In this document: positions 10,554 through 18,567 of the stretch, one piece after another
Numbering within the stretch: position 1 is the stretch's first letter
Layout of the letters: each line of letters begins with the position of its first letter
Source of the DNA: Verrucomicrobiota bacterium
GTDB lineage: Bacteria; Verrucomicrobiota; Verrucomicrobiia; Limisphaerales; JAHDYP01
NCBI GenBank assembly: GCA_023383055.1
Contig: JAHDYP010000005.1
Location: forward strand, 46,395-88,930
DNA length: 42,536 nucleotides
Direction: 5' to 3'
Made by a program: the position numbers and the translations under genes
Notes under the pieces: model-generated
What the model saw: only the letters and a program-made list of their open reading frames with translations
What the model was told of the DNA's origin: nothing
The model's database searches: none

Positions 10554-10581
10554 TTGACGCGCGGGTCAGAGGGGCTAGGCT
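10554..10581 (+). promoter_or_regulatory. Candidate internal promoter before nuoH
   Basis: TTGACG (10554-10559), 16 bases and TAGGCT (10576-10581) lie in the 101-nt gap between nuoG and nuoH; transcription would start about 27 nt before the nuoH ATG. The layout matches the tRNA-Gln promoter nearby. It could boost the membrane-arm genes nuoH-N independently of the upstream genes. It is sequence-based only. Confidence 0.4.
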
Positions 10582-10614
10582 GGCCCGGACCGTTTCTACA
10601 GAAATTGTGATCGG

Positions 10615-11661
10615 ATGCAGTGGATCGATAATCTGACGGTGATGCAGCAGTTCGCGCTTTTCAGCGCGCTCAAGATCATTGGGGTGTTCTCCATCCTGAT
10701 GTTCATCGTCGCGTATGCCGTCATCATCGAACGCAGAGTGTCCGCGTTCATTCAGGACCGGCACGGTCCGAACCGGGTGGGACCCTTGGGTTTGCTGCAG
10801 CCGCTGGCGGACGCCGTGAAGTCGTTTCTCAAGGAGGATTACACGCCCGGGCATGTCCGGAAGGTCTTTTTCTGGCTGGCGCCGGCGATCGTAATGATTC
10901 CCAGCATCATGACGGTGGCGGTGATTCCGTTCGGATCGACGCTCGGCGACCAACCGATGGTGATTGCCGATTTGAACGTGGGCATTCTCTACGTGTTCGG
11001 CATCGTGTCGCTGGGGGTGTACGGCATTGTGCTGGCCGGTTATGCCGCCAACTCGAAATACCCTCTCCTGGGCGGCATCCGGTCCAGCGCGCAGATGATC
11101 TCTTATGAGGTGGCCATGGGCCTCTCGGTCATCCCGGTGTTCCTGCTGGTGGGCAGCCTGAACCTGAGCCAGGTGATCGGATACCAGGCCCACAGCTGGG
11201 TGGACTGGCTGATTTTCAAACAGCCGCTGGCCTTCCTCATTTTCGTCGTGGCCAGCTTTGCCGAAACCAACCGACTCCCCTTCGACCTGCCGGAGAGCGA
11301 GCAGGAACTGGTGGGCGGGTTCAACACCGAGTACGGCTCGATGAAGTTCGCCCTCTTTTTCATGGGCGAATACGCCAACCTGACGGTGTCGTCGGCCATC
11401 CTCGTCACCCTCTTCCTCGGCGGCTGGACGCTGCCGGTTTTCGGGTTGGACCAGCCGGCGCAACATTGGCTGGGCGGGCTGGCGCATATCGGGATTTTCC
11501 TGGCCAAGATGATCGCTGTGATTGTGGTGATCATCTGGGTGCGCTGGATGTGGCCGCGGTTCCGCTACGACCAACTCATGCGCCTCGGCTGGACGCGGGT
11601 CATCCCCGTGGCTCTGGCCAACATCGTTTTGACCGCCTGGATTCTCTGGTTAAGGGCTTGA
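10615..11661 (+). CDS. nuoH: NADH-quinone oxidoreductase subunit H
   Basis: A 348-residue integral membrane subunit at the junction of the two arms, forming part of the quinone chamber. About eight hydrophobic segments are visible. Conserved loops include ERRVSAFIQDRHGPNRVGP, the charged LADAVKSFLKEDY, RSSAQMISYEVAMGL, and the strongly conserved ETNRLPFDLPESEQELVGG followed by FNTEYGSMKFALFFMGEY. The gene starts a possible sub-operon after a 101-nt gap and ends one base before the nuoI GTG. Confidence 0.97.
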   Translation: MQWIDNLTVMQQFALFSALKIIGVFSILMFIVAYAVIIERRVSAFIQDRHGPNRVGPLGLLQPLADAVKSFLKEDYTPGHVRKVFFWLAPAIVMIPSIMTVAVIPFGSTLGDQPMVIADLNVGILYVFGIVSLGVYGIVLAGYAANSKYPLLGGIRSSAQMISYEVAMGLSVIPVFLLVGSLNLSQVIGYQAHSWVDWLIFKQPLAFLIFVVASFAETNRLPFDLPESEQELVGGFNTEYGSMKFALFFMGEYANLTVSSAILVTLFLGGWTLPVFGLDQPAQHWLGGLAHIGIFLAKMIAVIVVIIWVRWMWPRFRYDQLMRLGWTRVIPVALANIVLTAWILWLRA

Positions 11662-11662
11662 A

Positions 11663-12196
11663 GTGATCGTCAAACGCACAGCACTGACCTGGTGGGAGCG
11701 GCTCTACATTCCGGCCGTGCTGAACGGATTCCGGGTGACCCTCCGCCATTTCTTCCGGCGCAAGGTCACCATGCAATACCCGGAGGAAAAATGGGTCGTT
11801 CCCCCCGGTTACCGCGGCGCCCCCTACCTGGTCAAAGACCAGGACGGCCGGACCAAGTGCGTCTCCTGTCAGTTGTGCGAGTTCATCTGTCCGCCCAAGG
11901 CAATCCGGATCGTGCCGCCCGGCCCGGAGGTGGATCCCGCGACCGCAAACGTGGAGAAGCGACCACGCGAGTTCGAGATCGACATGCTGCGCTGCATCTT
12001 TTGCGGTTTCTGCCAGGAAGTCTGCCCCGAGGAAGCCATTTTCCTCATGGAGGATTACTCCCTCACCGGCGGGTCGCGGAGCGAGATGGTCTATGACCTG
12101 CCCAGGCTGCTCGCCCTGGGCGGGACCCACCACGACCCGATCATGAAGTGGCAGCAGAAGGCCAGAGAGGCAGGGCTCCAGGGGGTGAAACCGTAG
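11663..12196 (+). CDS. nuoI: NADH-quinone oxidoreductase subunit I (2x[4Fe-4S])
   Basis: A 177-residue ferredoxin-like subunit carrying clusters N6a and N6b, which link NuoG to NuoB. The two CxxCxxCxxxC motifs are intact: C66, C69, C72, C76 (CVSCQLCEFIC) and C111, C114, C117, C121 (CIFCGFCQEVC). An N-terminal amphipathic stretch precedes the motifs. The start is a GTG at 11663, one base after the nuoH stop, which suggests translational coupling. The C-terminus after about residue 150 is variable. Confidence 0.96.
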   Translation: MIVKRTALTWWERLYIPAVLNGFRVTLRHFFRRKVTMQYPEEKWVVPPGYRGAPYLVKDQDGRTKCVSCQLCEFICPPKAIRIVPPGPEVDPATANVEKRPREFEIDMLRCIFCGFCQEVCPEEAIFLMEDYSLTGGSRSEMVYDLPRLLALGGTHHDPIMKWQQKAREAGLQGVKP

Positions 12197-12198
12197 CC

Positions 12199-12697
12199 AT
12201 GGAGAGTCTCCTGTTCTATTTGTTTTCGGGGCTGGCCCTGCTCTGCGGGTTGCTGGTGGTGGCCAATCCGTTCAGCCGCAACCCGGTGACGAGCGCGATG
12301 TTCCTCGTGCTTTCGATCGTGTCGCTGGCCGGGTTGTTCGTGCTGTTGCACGCGTTTTTCCTCGCGGCCGTGCAGATCCTGGTCTACGCGGGCGCGGTCA
12401 TGGTGCTGTTCCTCTTCGTGATCATGCTGCTGGACCTGGACGAACACCAGCGGCGCAAGCTGAGCCGGTTCGGCCTCGTCACCGGCATCCTCGGCGCCGG
12501 CGCGTTCGCGATGATCCTGCTGGGCGCCGTCGTCGGATCCGGCACTCGCGAAGGCCTGACGACCTCGACCTTGGAGGGGCGCACTGCTGGGCCGAGTGCT
12601 GTTCTCGGAATACCTGCTGCCCTTTGAGGCGCTTTCGGTGTTGCTGCTGGTCGCCATGGTGGGCGTGGTGCTCCTGAGCAAACGCGATTTGTCATGA
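12199..12697 (+). CDS. nuoJ: NADH-quinone oxidoreductase subunit J, interrupted by a +1 frameshift
   Basis: A membrane subunit with five predicted helices, starting at the ATG at 12199 (MESLLFYLFSG). The frame is normal through IMLLDLDEH and the fourth helix, then ends early at 12627 with an unrelated tail. In the next frame, from about 12581, the typical C-terminal helix appears: LLGRVLFSEYLLPFEALSVL, then VAMVGVVLLSKRDLS, ending at 12697 with an ATGA overlap onto nuoK. Removing one G from the GGGG run at 12576-12579 joins the two parts as LEGALLGRVLF. Either the genome or the assembly has one extra base here, or NuoJ is made by frameshifting. The start excludes 17 upstream codons that lie within nuoI. 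Confidence 0.85.
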
Positions 12698-12996
12698 TCG
12701 GTCTCGAACATTATCTGACGGTGAGCGCGCTGTTGTTCTGCCTCGGCCTGTTCGGCGTGATCGCCCGGCGCAACCTGCTCGTGATCTACATGTCGCTCGA
12801 GCTGATGCTCAACGCGGCAAACCTCGCGCTGGTCGCCTTCTCCCGGTTCAACCAGGACTTGAACGGCCAGGTCATGGTGTTTTTCGTCATCACCGTGGCC
12901 GCCGCCGAGGTCGCGGTGGGCCTGGCCCTCATCGTCGCCCTCTACCGGCGGCGGCAGTCGGCCAATGTCGAGCACCTGACGACTTTGAAATTGTAG
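12694..12996 (+). CDS. nuoK: NADH-quinone oxidoreductase subunit K
   Basis: A 100-residue subunit with three transmembrane helices that contributes to a proton channel in the membrane arm. The two essential membrane glutamates are present at E36 (MSLELMLNA) and E72 (AAAEVAVGLA), the same positions as in E. coli NuoK. The ATG overlaps the stop of the frame-restored nuoJ by four bases, which itself supports the nuoJ frame correction. The short variable tail VEHLTTLKL ends 13 nt before nuoL. Confidence 0.96.
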   Translation: MIGLEHYLTVSALLFCLGLFGVIARRNLLVIYMSLELMLNAANLALVAFSRFNQDLNGQVMVFFVITVAAAEVAVGLALIVALYRRRQSANVEHLTTLKL

Positions 12997-13009
12997 CGAC
13001 CCACTCCGC

Positions 13010-14869
13010 GTGAAACTCCCATTGCTGCCCTGGTTGATCCTGTTTCTGCCGCTGCTGGCGGCGGCGGCGGGCATGCTCTGGACCTTGCGCTCCCCCGCGC
13101 GCACCGCCCGACTGTCGGTCGGCGCAATCGCCGGCAGCTTCCTGCTGAGCGTGGTCTTCATCGCGGTGAACGGCTGGCTCCCCGCCGGCGCCGAATCCGC
13201 CGTGACCTGGCTGGCGGTCGGCGATTTGAGCGTCGACCTCGGCTTGCAGCTCGATTCGTTGAGCCTCCCGATGTTGCTCGTGGTGACGGGAGTGGGCGGT
13301 GTGATTCATGTCTACTCCCTGGGTTACCTGCGCGACGACCCCGGGTTCGCCCGGTATTTCGCCTGCCTGAGCCTGTTCACGTTCGCGATGCTCGGAGTCG
13401 TGCTCGCCAATAATTTCCTGATGCTGTTCGTCTTCTGGGAACTGGTGGGGGTCTCGAGCTACCTGTTGATCGGTTTCTGGTTCGGCCGGCCGGCCGCCGC
13501 CGACGCCGGCAAGAAAGCCTTCCTGACCAATCGCGTCGGCGATTTCGGCTTTCTCCTCGGCATCCTGCTCGTCTGGTCCACCCTCGGCACGCTGGACTTC
13601 GGCGAGCTCAGGAAGATCATCAGCGTCCGGCCCGATGTCCTCGGCGGAGCGGCAACGCTGGCCGGTCTGTTGATCTTCTGCGGCGCGGTCGGCAAGTCCG
13701 CCCAATTCCCGCTGCATGTCTGGTTGCCGGACGCGATGGAGGGTCCGACGCCGGTCAGCGCGCTGATCCATGCGGCCACAATGGTGGCGGCGGGCGTTTA
13801 CATGCTCTGCCGGGTGTTTTTCCTGCTCGACCTGCCCGGATCACACGCCCTGGACATCATTGGGTGGATCGGGGGGATCACCGCCTTGTTCGCGGCCGTC
13901 GTGGCGCTGCAGCAGAACGACATCAAACGGATTCTCGCCTACTCGACCCTCTCGCAACTTGGATACATGGTGATGGCGGTGGGCGTCGGCGGGCCTGCCA
14001 CGGGGATGTATCACCTCACCACGCACGCTTTCTTCAAGGCCTTGTTGTTCCTCGGCGCCGGTTCGGTGATTCATGCCCTCCATCATCAGCAGAACATCTG
14101 GAAAATGGGCGGGCTGAGCTGGCGCATGCCGGTGACCTTTCTGACGTTCCTGGTGGCGACACTCGCCCTCTGCGGAGTGCCTCCTTTCAGCGGTTTCTTC
14201 AGCAAAGATGCCGTCCTCGCCGCGACCCTGACCGGCAACCACGCCAATTACCTGCTGTTCGGACTGGGCGTGGCGGTGGCGGTCCTCACCACCCTTTACA
14301 TGTTTCGCCTGGTGTTCGTGGTCTTCCTGGGCTCGACCCGGTCGGCGCACGCTAACGCCGCCCAGGAATCGCCCCGGATCATGACCTGGCCGCTGGCCCT
14401 GCTCGCGTTGCCCAGCGCCCTCGCCGGTTTCTGGGCCATCGATGGGATCTACGCGGGCGCGTTCGGAGGCGAGGGCGGCGCGGGACACGGAGGTTGGGGA
14501 CATACGATCGCGATGCTGGCCAGCCTGGCAGCGGTCATTGGCGGCTTCGTGCTCGCTTGGCGACTGTATCGCGACGCCATGGACGATCCCTTGCCCGCGA
14601 AGCTGGGCGGCCTGGCCGAGGCGATGCGCGACCGGTTCTACCTCGACGAGGTTTACCAGGGCACCGTGATCCGGTTTCAAGATGCCTGCGCCGGATTCGC
14701 CGATCTGTTCGATCGCTGGATCATTGCCGGTGTCGCGGTCCGCGGCGTGCACGGCACCACCGAGTTCGTGGGACGCGCCCTGCGGCTCGCCCAGACCGGC
14801 AATCTCCGAACCTACGCGTTCCTGACGGTCCTGGGGCTGGCGCTGATTCTCTATCTGGCACTGGGATAG
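13010..14869 (+). CDS. nuoL: NADH-quinone oxidoreductase subunit L (antiporter-like)
   Basis: A 619-residue distal proton-pumping subunit with about 16 hydrophobic helices. The channel residues are conserved: E144 in FVFWELVGVSSYLLIGFW and K229 in VGKSAQFPLHVWLPDAMEGPTPVSALIHAATMV (described in two parts around PLHVW), both at E. coli numbering. The C-terminal part contains the lateral-helix region, with DRFYLDEVYQ before the last transmembrane segment. A GTG start at 13010 is used, 13 nt after nuoK. nuoM follows after 4 nt. Confidence 0.96.
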   Translation: MKLPLLPWLILFLPLLAAAAGMLWTLRSPARTARLSVGAIAGSFLLSVVFIAVNGWLPAGAESAVTWLAVGDLSVDLGLQLDSLSLPMLLVVTGVGGVIHVYSLGYLRDDPGFARYFACLSLFTFAMLGVVLANNFLMLFVFWELVGVSSYLLIGFWFGRPAAADAGKKAFLTNRVGDFGFLLGILLVWSTLGTLDFGELRKIISVRPDVLGGAATLAGLLIFCGAVGKSAQFPLHVWLPDAMEGPTPVSALIHAATMVAAGVYMLCRVFFLLDLPGSHALDIIGWIGGITALFAAVVALQQNDIKRILAYSTLSQLGYMVMAVGVGGPATGMYHLTTHAFFKALLFLGAGSVIHALHHQQNIWKMGGLSWRMPVTFLTFLVATLALCGVPPFSGFFSKDAVLAATLTGNHANYLLFGLGVAVAVLTTLYMFRLVFVVFLGSTRSAHANAAQESPRIMTWPLALLALPSALAGFWAIDGIYAGAFGGEGGAGHGGWGHTIAMLASLAAVIGGFVLAWRLYRDAMDDPLPAKLGGLAEAMRDRFYLDEVYQGTVIRFQDACAGFADLFDRWIIAGVAVRGVHGTTEFVGRALRLAQTGNLRTYAFLTVLGLALILYLALG

Positions 14870-14873
14870 CCGC

Positions 14874-16445
14874 ATGAATTCACTCGCGCTCATCGTTCTA
14901 TTGCCGCTGCTGGCGGCGGCCGCCCTGGCGGCCGTCCCGCGGAACTTCCGCGTGGTGATGCGCCTGGCGCCGCTGGCGGCCACCTTCCTCACCGCCCTGC
15001 TCGCCCTGAAAGTGTTCCTGCAGTTCGACCCGGCCCTGCCCGGCTATCAGTTCGAGACGGTGCTCCCCTGGCTCGGCGCGCCCGCCCTTGGCATCCAGTG
15101 CCGACTCGGCGTGGATGGGTTGAACGTGGCGTTGTTGTTGATGGGGGCGATCGTGGCCTTTGCGGCGGCTTGCGCTGCCTGGGAGATCGACCGGCGCGAG
15201 AAGGAATTCGCCATCCTGCTGCTGGTCATGACTGGCGGCATCCTGGGCGCCTTCGCGTCGTTGGATCTCTTCTTCTTCTACGCCTTCCATGAATTGGCGT
15301 TGGTGCCGACTTTCATCATGATCGGCGTCTGGGGCCGGGGCGACCGCCGCAATTACGCCACCTTCAAGATCACGCTGTATTTGAGCGTGGGAGCGCTGAT
15401 CACACTGGTCGGTTTGATTGCCCTCTATCTCCAGGCCGGCGCCAACTCGTTCGACATCCGGGAACTGATCCGGCACGTTCAGGCCAACCCACTCAGCGCC
15501 GGCGCCCAACACGCCATTTTCCCGCTGCTGCTGTTCGGCTTCGGGATCCTGGTTTCCCTCTGGCCTTTCCACACCTGGGCGCCGGTCGGGTACGCGGCGG
15601 CCCCCACGCCGACCGCGATGCTCCATGCGGGCGTGCTGAAGAAGTTCGGGCTCTACGGCTTGCTTCGCATCGCCCTGCCGTTGATGCCGGAGGCGGCGCA
15701 GGGCTGGATGGGAACGCTCGCGCTGCTGAGCCTGGGCAACATCCTGTTCTGCGGCCTGGTGGCCATGCGTCAGCGCGACTTGAACTACCTGATCGGCAAC
15801 TCGAGTGTGGCCCACATGGGCTTCGTCTTCCTCGGCATCGCCTCGCTCACGCTCGTCGGCGTCACCGGCGCCTTGGTGGTCATGGTGGCTCACGGTTTCC
15901 TCGCCGCGCTCTCCTTCGCACTCAGCGGCTATCTCTATCAACAGACCAAGACCCTCGACCTCGGTCAAATGGGCGGTCTCCTGCACCGGCTGCCGTTCAT
16001 CGGCACCGCCTTCATCATGGCCATGCTCGCCGGTTGCGGGCTGCCCGGGTTCGCCAATTTCGTGGGCGAGGCCATGGTCTTTTTCGGGGCCTGGACGGTG
16101 TTCCCGGTGATCACGATCGTCGCCGTCTGGGCGGCGCTGGTCATTGGCGGGGTCTACATGATCCGCGCCATCCGCCAACTCCTGCATGGGCCGTTGCCCG
16201 AGCGCTGGGCCAACCTGGCCGACACGGCGAATGCCTGGCGCAAACTTCCCTTCGCCCTGTTGTTGGGCTGTCTGTTCTGGTTCGGCGCTTTTCCTTCGAC
16301 GCTGACCCGCCGGATCGAACCGGCGCTGGCGCCCACGCTGGCCGGATTCAATCGCCCGGCGCTGGTTGAATTATCCGCCCCGGACGGAGTGCGGACCGCG
16401 AAGGTCATGGTGAGCACGGAGACGCGGGAGGACACCAGGCCATGA
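14874..16445 (+). CDS. nuoM: NADH-quinone oxidoreductase subunit M, variant lacking the TM7 lysine
   Basis: A 523-residue antiporter-like membrane subunit with about 14 helices. The family is shown by FFYAFHELALVPTFIMIGVWG (E140, equivalent to the conserved E144), APTPTAMLHAGVLKKFGLYG and NSSVAHMGFVFLG. The segment that usually reads A(V/I)KxPxxPxHxWLPDAH is here GILVSLWPFHTWAPVGYAAAP, so L226 stands at the channel lysine position and VGY replaces DAH. The usual DxKxLIAYSS also differs (DLNYLIGNSS). The second lysine of the half-channel (LKKFG) is kept. This is a divergent NuoM form, probably lineage-specific rather than broken, as the reading frame is intact. The stop overlaps nuoN. Confidence 0.93.
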   Translation: MNSLALIVLLPLLAAAALAAVPRNFRVVMRLAPLAATFLTALLALKVFLQFDPALPGYQFETVLPWLGAPALGIQCRLGVDGLNVALLLMGAIVAFAAACAAWEIDRREKEFAILLLVMTGGILGAFASLDLFFFYAFHELALVPTFIMIGVWGRGDRRNYATFKITLYLSVGALITLVGLIALYLQAGANSFDIRELIRHVQANPLSAGAQHAIFPLLLFGFGILVSLWPFHTWAPVGYAAAPTPTAMLHAGVLKKFGLYGLLRIALPLMPEAAQGWMGTLALLSLGNILFCGLVAMRQRDLNYLIGNSSVAHMGFVFLGIASLTLVGVTGALVVMVAHGFLAALSFALSGYLYQQTKTLDLGQMGGLLHRLPFIGTAFIMAMLAGCGLPGFANFVGEAMVFFGAWTVFPVITIVAVWAALVIGGVYMIRAIRQLLHGPLPERWANLADTANAWRKLPFALLLGCLFWFGAFPSTLTRRIEPALAPTLAGFNRPALVELSAPDGVRTAKVMVSTETREDTRP

Positions 16446-17905
16446 ATTACGGGCTGTTAACCCTGGAGATCGGCGTCGTGCTCGCCGGCTTGGCCGTGCT
16501 GCTCGCCGACCTCTGGATCCCGGCCGAGATGCGACGGAAACTGACCCATGCCGCCGCCGGCTTCCTGGGGCTGCTGTTGCTGGCGAGCTTTACCCGGTGG
16601 ATCGACTCCGGGGAAACCGGCACCGCGTTCGGGGGCATGTTCATCCAGGACGGCATGTCGCTCTTTTTCAAGCGGCTGTTCCTCGTGACGGCCATCATCG
16701 TCCTCGTTTTCTCCTTCGATTTCGCCGATCGCCTGCCGTCGGCCGCCCTCGGCGAGTACGGGGCGCTGACGCTGTTCGCCCTTGCCGGCATGATGCTGGC
16801 CGCCTCGGCCAACGACCTCAGCGTGCTGTTCGTCTCGGTTGAGCTCATTACCGTCACCTTCTACGTGCTCGTCAGTTTCCAGCGCGCACGGGTCGTTTCG
16901 CTCGAGGCCGGCGTCAAATACCTCATCATCGGCGCCCTGGCGTCGGCGATCATGGTTTATGGCATCGCGCTGGTATACGGCACCGCGGGCAGCATGAAGT
17001 TCGATCGGGTGGCCGCCGCCGCGCCCGCGCTGGCGGACAACCGGGTCTTTCTGATGGGCGTCCTGCTGGTGATGGCGGGGCTCGGGTTCAAGATCGCCGC
17101 GTTTCCGATGCAGCTCTGGGCACCCGATGTCTACCAGGGCTCGCCCACGCCCACCACGGCCTTCCTGGCCATCGGCTCCAAAGCGGCGGGCTTTGCGCTG
17201 CTGCTCCGCTTTCTCTACACGGCGGTGCCCGGCCTGAGCGCGTGGCTGGGACCCGTGCTGGCGGTCGTCGCGGGCATCACGATTCTCTACGGCAACCTCT
17301 GCGCCATCCCGCAGCGCAACCTCAAGCGGTTGCTCGGTTATTCGAGCATCTCGAACGCCGGCTACCTGTTGCTCGGGGTGGCCGCGATGAGCGCCGCCGG
17401 CCAGTCCGCCGTGCTCTTCTTCCTCGGCGCGTACCTGGTGTCCGTGCTCGCCGCGTTTCTCGTGATCGGGTTGGTCACGCGCGATGCCGAGAGCGAGGAC
17501 GTCGGCGTGCTGACGGGCTTGAACCAGCGCTCGCCCTTTCTGGCGTTCGCCCTAAGCCTGAGCATGATCTCGCTGGCAGGCATCCCGCCGCTGGCCGGGT
17601 TTTTCGGGAAATTCCTGTTGCTGAAAGCGGTGGTGGAGCAAGCCCGAACTCATTCCGCCTACGCCTGGCTGCTTGCGGTCGCCCTCGTCGGCATCGTCAT
17701 CTCGCTCTATTACTATTTTGGGGTCGTCCGCGCCATCTACTGGTCGAAGGAACCTGGCGAGACCGATCCGCCGGTTCGGGATCCGATCCCGGTCTCGCGT
17801 CCGATGCGTTACGCGGTCGTCTTCTGCGTCGGCGGCATGCTCTATCTCGGGCTCTTCCCCAGCGGCCTCCTCAACGCCGCCCTCGCCGCCATCCAGGCGC
17901 TCTGA
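16442..17905 (+). CDS. nuoN: NADH-quinone oxidoreductase subunit N (antiporter-like)
   Basis: A 487-residue antiporter-like subunit with about 14 transmembrane helices, and the last gene of the cluster. Typical segments are SVELITVTFYVLVSFQR, EAGVKYLIIGALASAIMVYG, GFKIAAFPMQLWAPDVYQGSP (which retains the channel lysine) and LKRLLGYSSISNAGYLL. The start overlaps the nuoM stop by four bases (ATGA). The last 64 bases are overlapped, on the other strand, by the 3' end of a truncated nucleotidyltransferase gene, and no terminator hairpin was noticed after the stop. Confidence 0.96.
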   Translation: MNYGLLTLEIGVVLAGLAVLLADLWIPAEMRRKLTHAAAGFLGLLLLASFTRWIDSGETGTAFGGMFIQDGMSLFFKRLFLVTAIIVLVFSFDFADRLPSAALGEYGALTLFALAGMMLAASANDLSVLFVSVELITVTFYVLVSFQRARVVSLEAGVKYLIIGALASAIMVYGIALVYGTAGSMKFDRVAAAAPALADNRVFLMGVLLVMAGLGFKIAAFPMQLWAPDVYQGSPTPTTAFLAIGSKAAGFALLLRFLYTAVPGLSAWLGPVLAVVAGITILYGNLCAIPQRNLKRLLGYSSISNAGYLLLGVAAMSAAGQSAVLFFLGAYLVSVLAAFLVIGLVTRDAESEDVGVLTGLNQRSPFLAFALSLSMISLAGIPPLAGFFGKFLLLKAVVEQARTHSAYAWLLAVALVGIVISLYYYFGVVRAIYWSKEPGETDPPVRDPIPVSRPMRYAVVFCVGGMLYLGLFPSGLLNAALAAIQAL

Positions 17906-18567
17906 ACCGCTCGGGGTCGTTCGGTGGGTGAATGCGCCAAGCAGTGACCGTTGGGTTGGCTTTCAGCCGCCTCCGTCAGCGCGAACTCCGAGTTCAGCGT
18001 GACAAGATTCGCCTCCACTTCGCCAGTCCGCATGAGGTGAATGCCCGTGAGCAGAACGCGATAGACGTAGAGCAGCGGCTTCACTCGGCGCGGCGATGTC
18101 TTCAGGAACAGCTTCCACTGCGTCTCTGCGAAGCCAAAGTAGTGATGGGAGTGGTGTCTTGTGATGACGCCGTGGCTACCCTCGCCCATCGGATGGGAGA
18201 GGGGCTGGGGGTGAGGGATGCACATCTCTTTCAACTCGGCATGCTCCGGCGTCGTGTGGACGATGAGCGGCGAGAAAAGCTGCTCCAGCACGTAGCCGTT
18301 CTTCTTGAGCAACAGCCGAAAGAACTTCCGCACGTCATGGCTCACGATGTCCATCTCCAAGCCTTCGATAACGCGCGAGTCTTCGACCGTTTCCTCGCGG
18401 ACCTCCAGGCCGACGACCTTTTCGAGCGGCAACCGATGCGCGCCGCGCAGGTCAAAGTCCGAGTCCGGGGACGGAAATCCGTAAAGGTGCGCCCCGCTGA
18501 TGGTGGCGAACAACAGCGGATACGGCTGGGCAGCAACGATGCGGTGGAGGCGTGGGTCAATGTTCAT
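17842..18567 (-). CDS. Predicted nucleotidyltransferase (YcgL-like), C-terminally truncated, with in-frame repeat insertion
   Basis: A 241-residue member of the predicted nucleotidyltransferase family that includes E. coli YcgL-type proteins. The active-site motif is TISGAHLYGFPSPDSDFDLRG (residues 22-42), with likely metal-binding D37 and D39. Family segments SPLIVHTTPEHAELKEM and ITRHHSHHYFGFAETQWKLF follow, but between them residues about 118-130 (PHPQPLSHPMGEG) come from a short palindromic DNA repeat. After EANLVTLNSEFAL the sequence stops resembling the family and runs antisense into the end of nuoN, so the native C-terminus looks lost. Its ATG overlaps the stop of the HD-kinase gene (ATGA). 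The substrate of this family is not established; context suggests RNA ends. Confidence 0.75.
   Translation of the reverse strand: MNIDPRLHRIVAAQPYPLLFATISGAHLYGFPSPDSDFDLRGAHRLPLEKVVGLEVREETVEDSRVIEGLEMDIVSHDVRKFFRLLLKKNGYVLEQLFSPLIVHTTPEHAELKEMCIPHPQPLSHPMGEGSHGVITRHHSHHYFGFAETQWKLFLKTSPRRVKPLLYVYRVLLTGIHLMRTGEVEANLVTLNSEFALTEAAESQPNGHCLAHSPTERPRAVQSAWMAARAALRRPLGKSPR
18178..18217. repeat. Palindromic short repeat inserted in frame in the nucleotidyltransferase gene
   Basis: On the minus strand the block begins CCCTCACCCCCAGCCCCTCT and continues into CCCATCCGATGGGCGAGGGT, which forms an imperfect inverted repeat of about 11 bp. Blocks of this type are, as far as I recall, dispersed short repeats in many bacterial genomes, often read as PxPLSHPMGEG. 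Here it falls inside a conserved coding region and keeps the frame. Confidence 0.65.

Noticed and set aside
12148..12198. Upstream ATG for nuoJ
   Set aside because: It lies within nuoI and adds residues unlike a NuoJ N-terminus, which begins with the hydrophobic MESLLFYLF.
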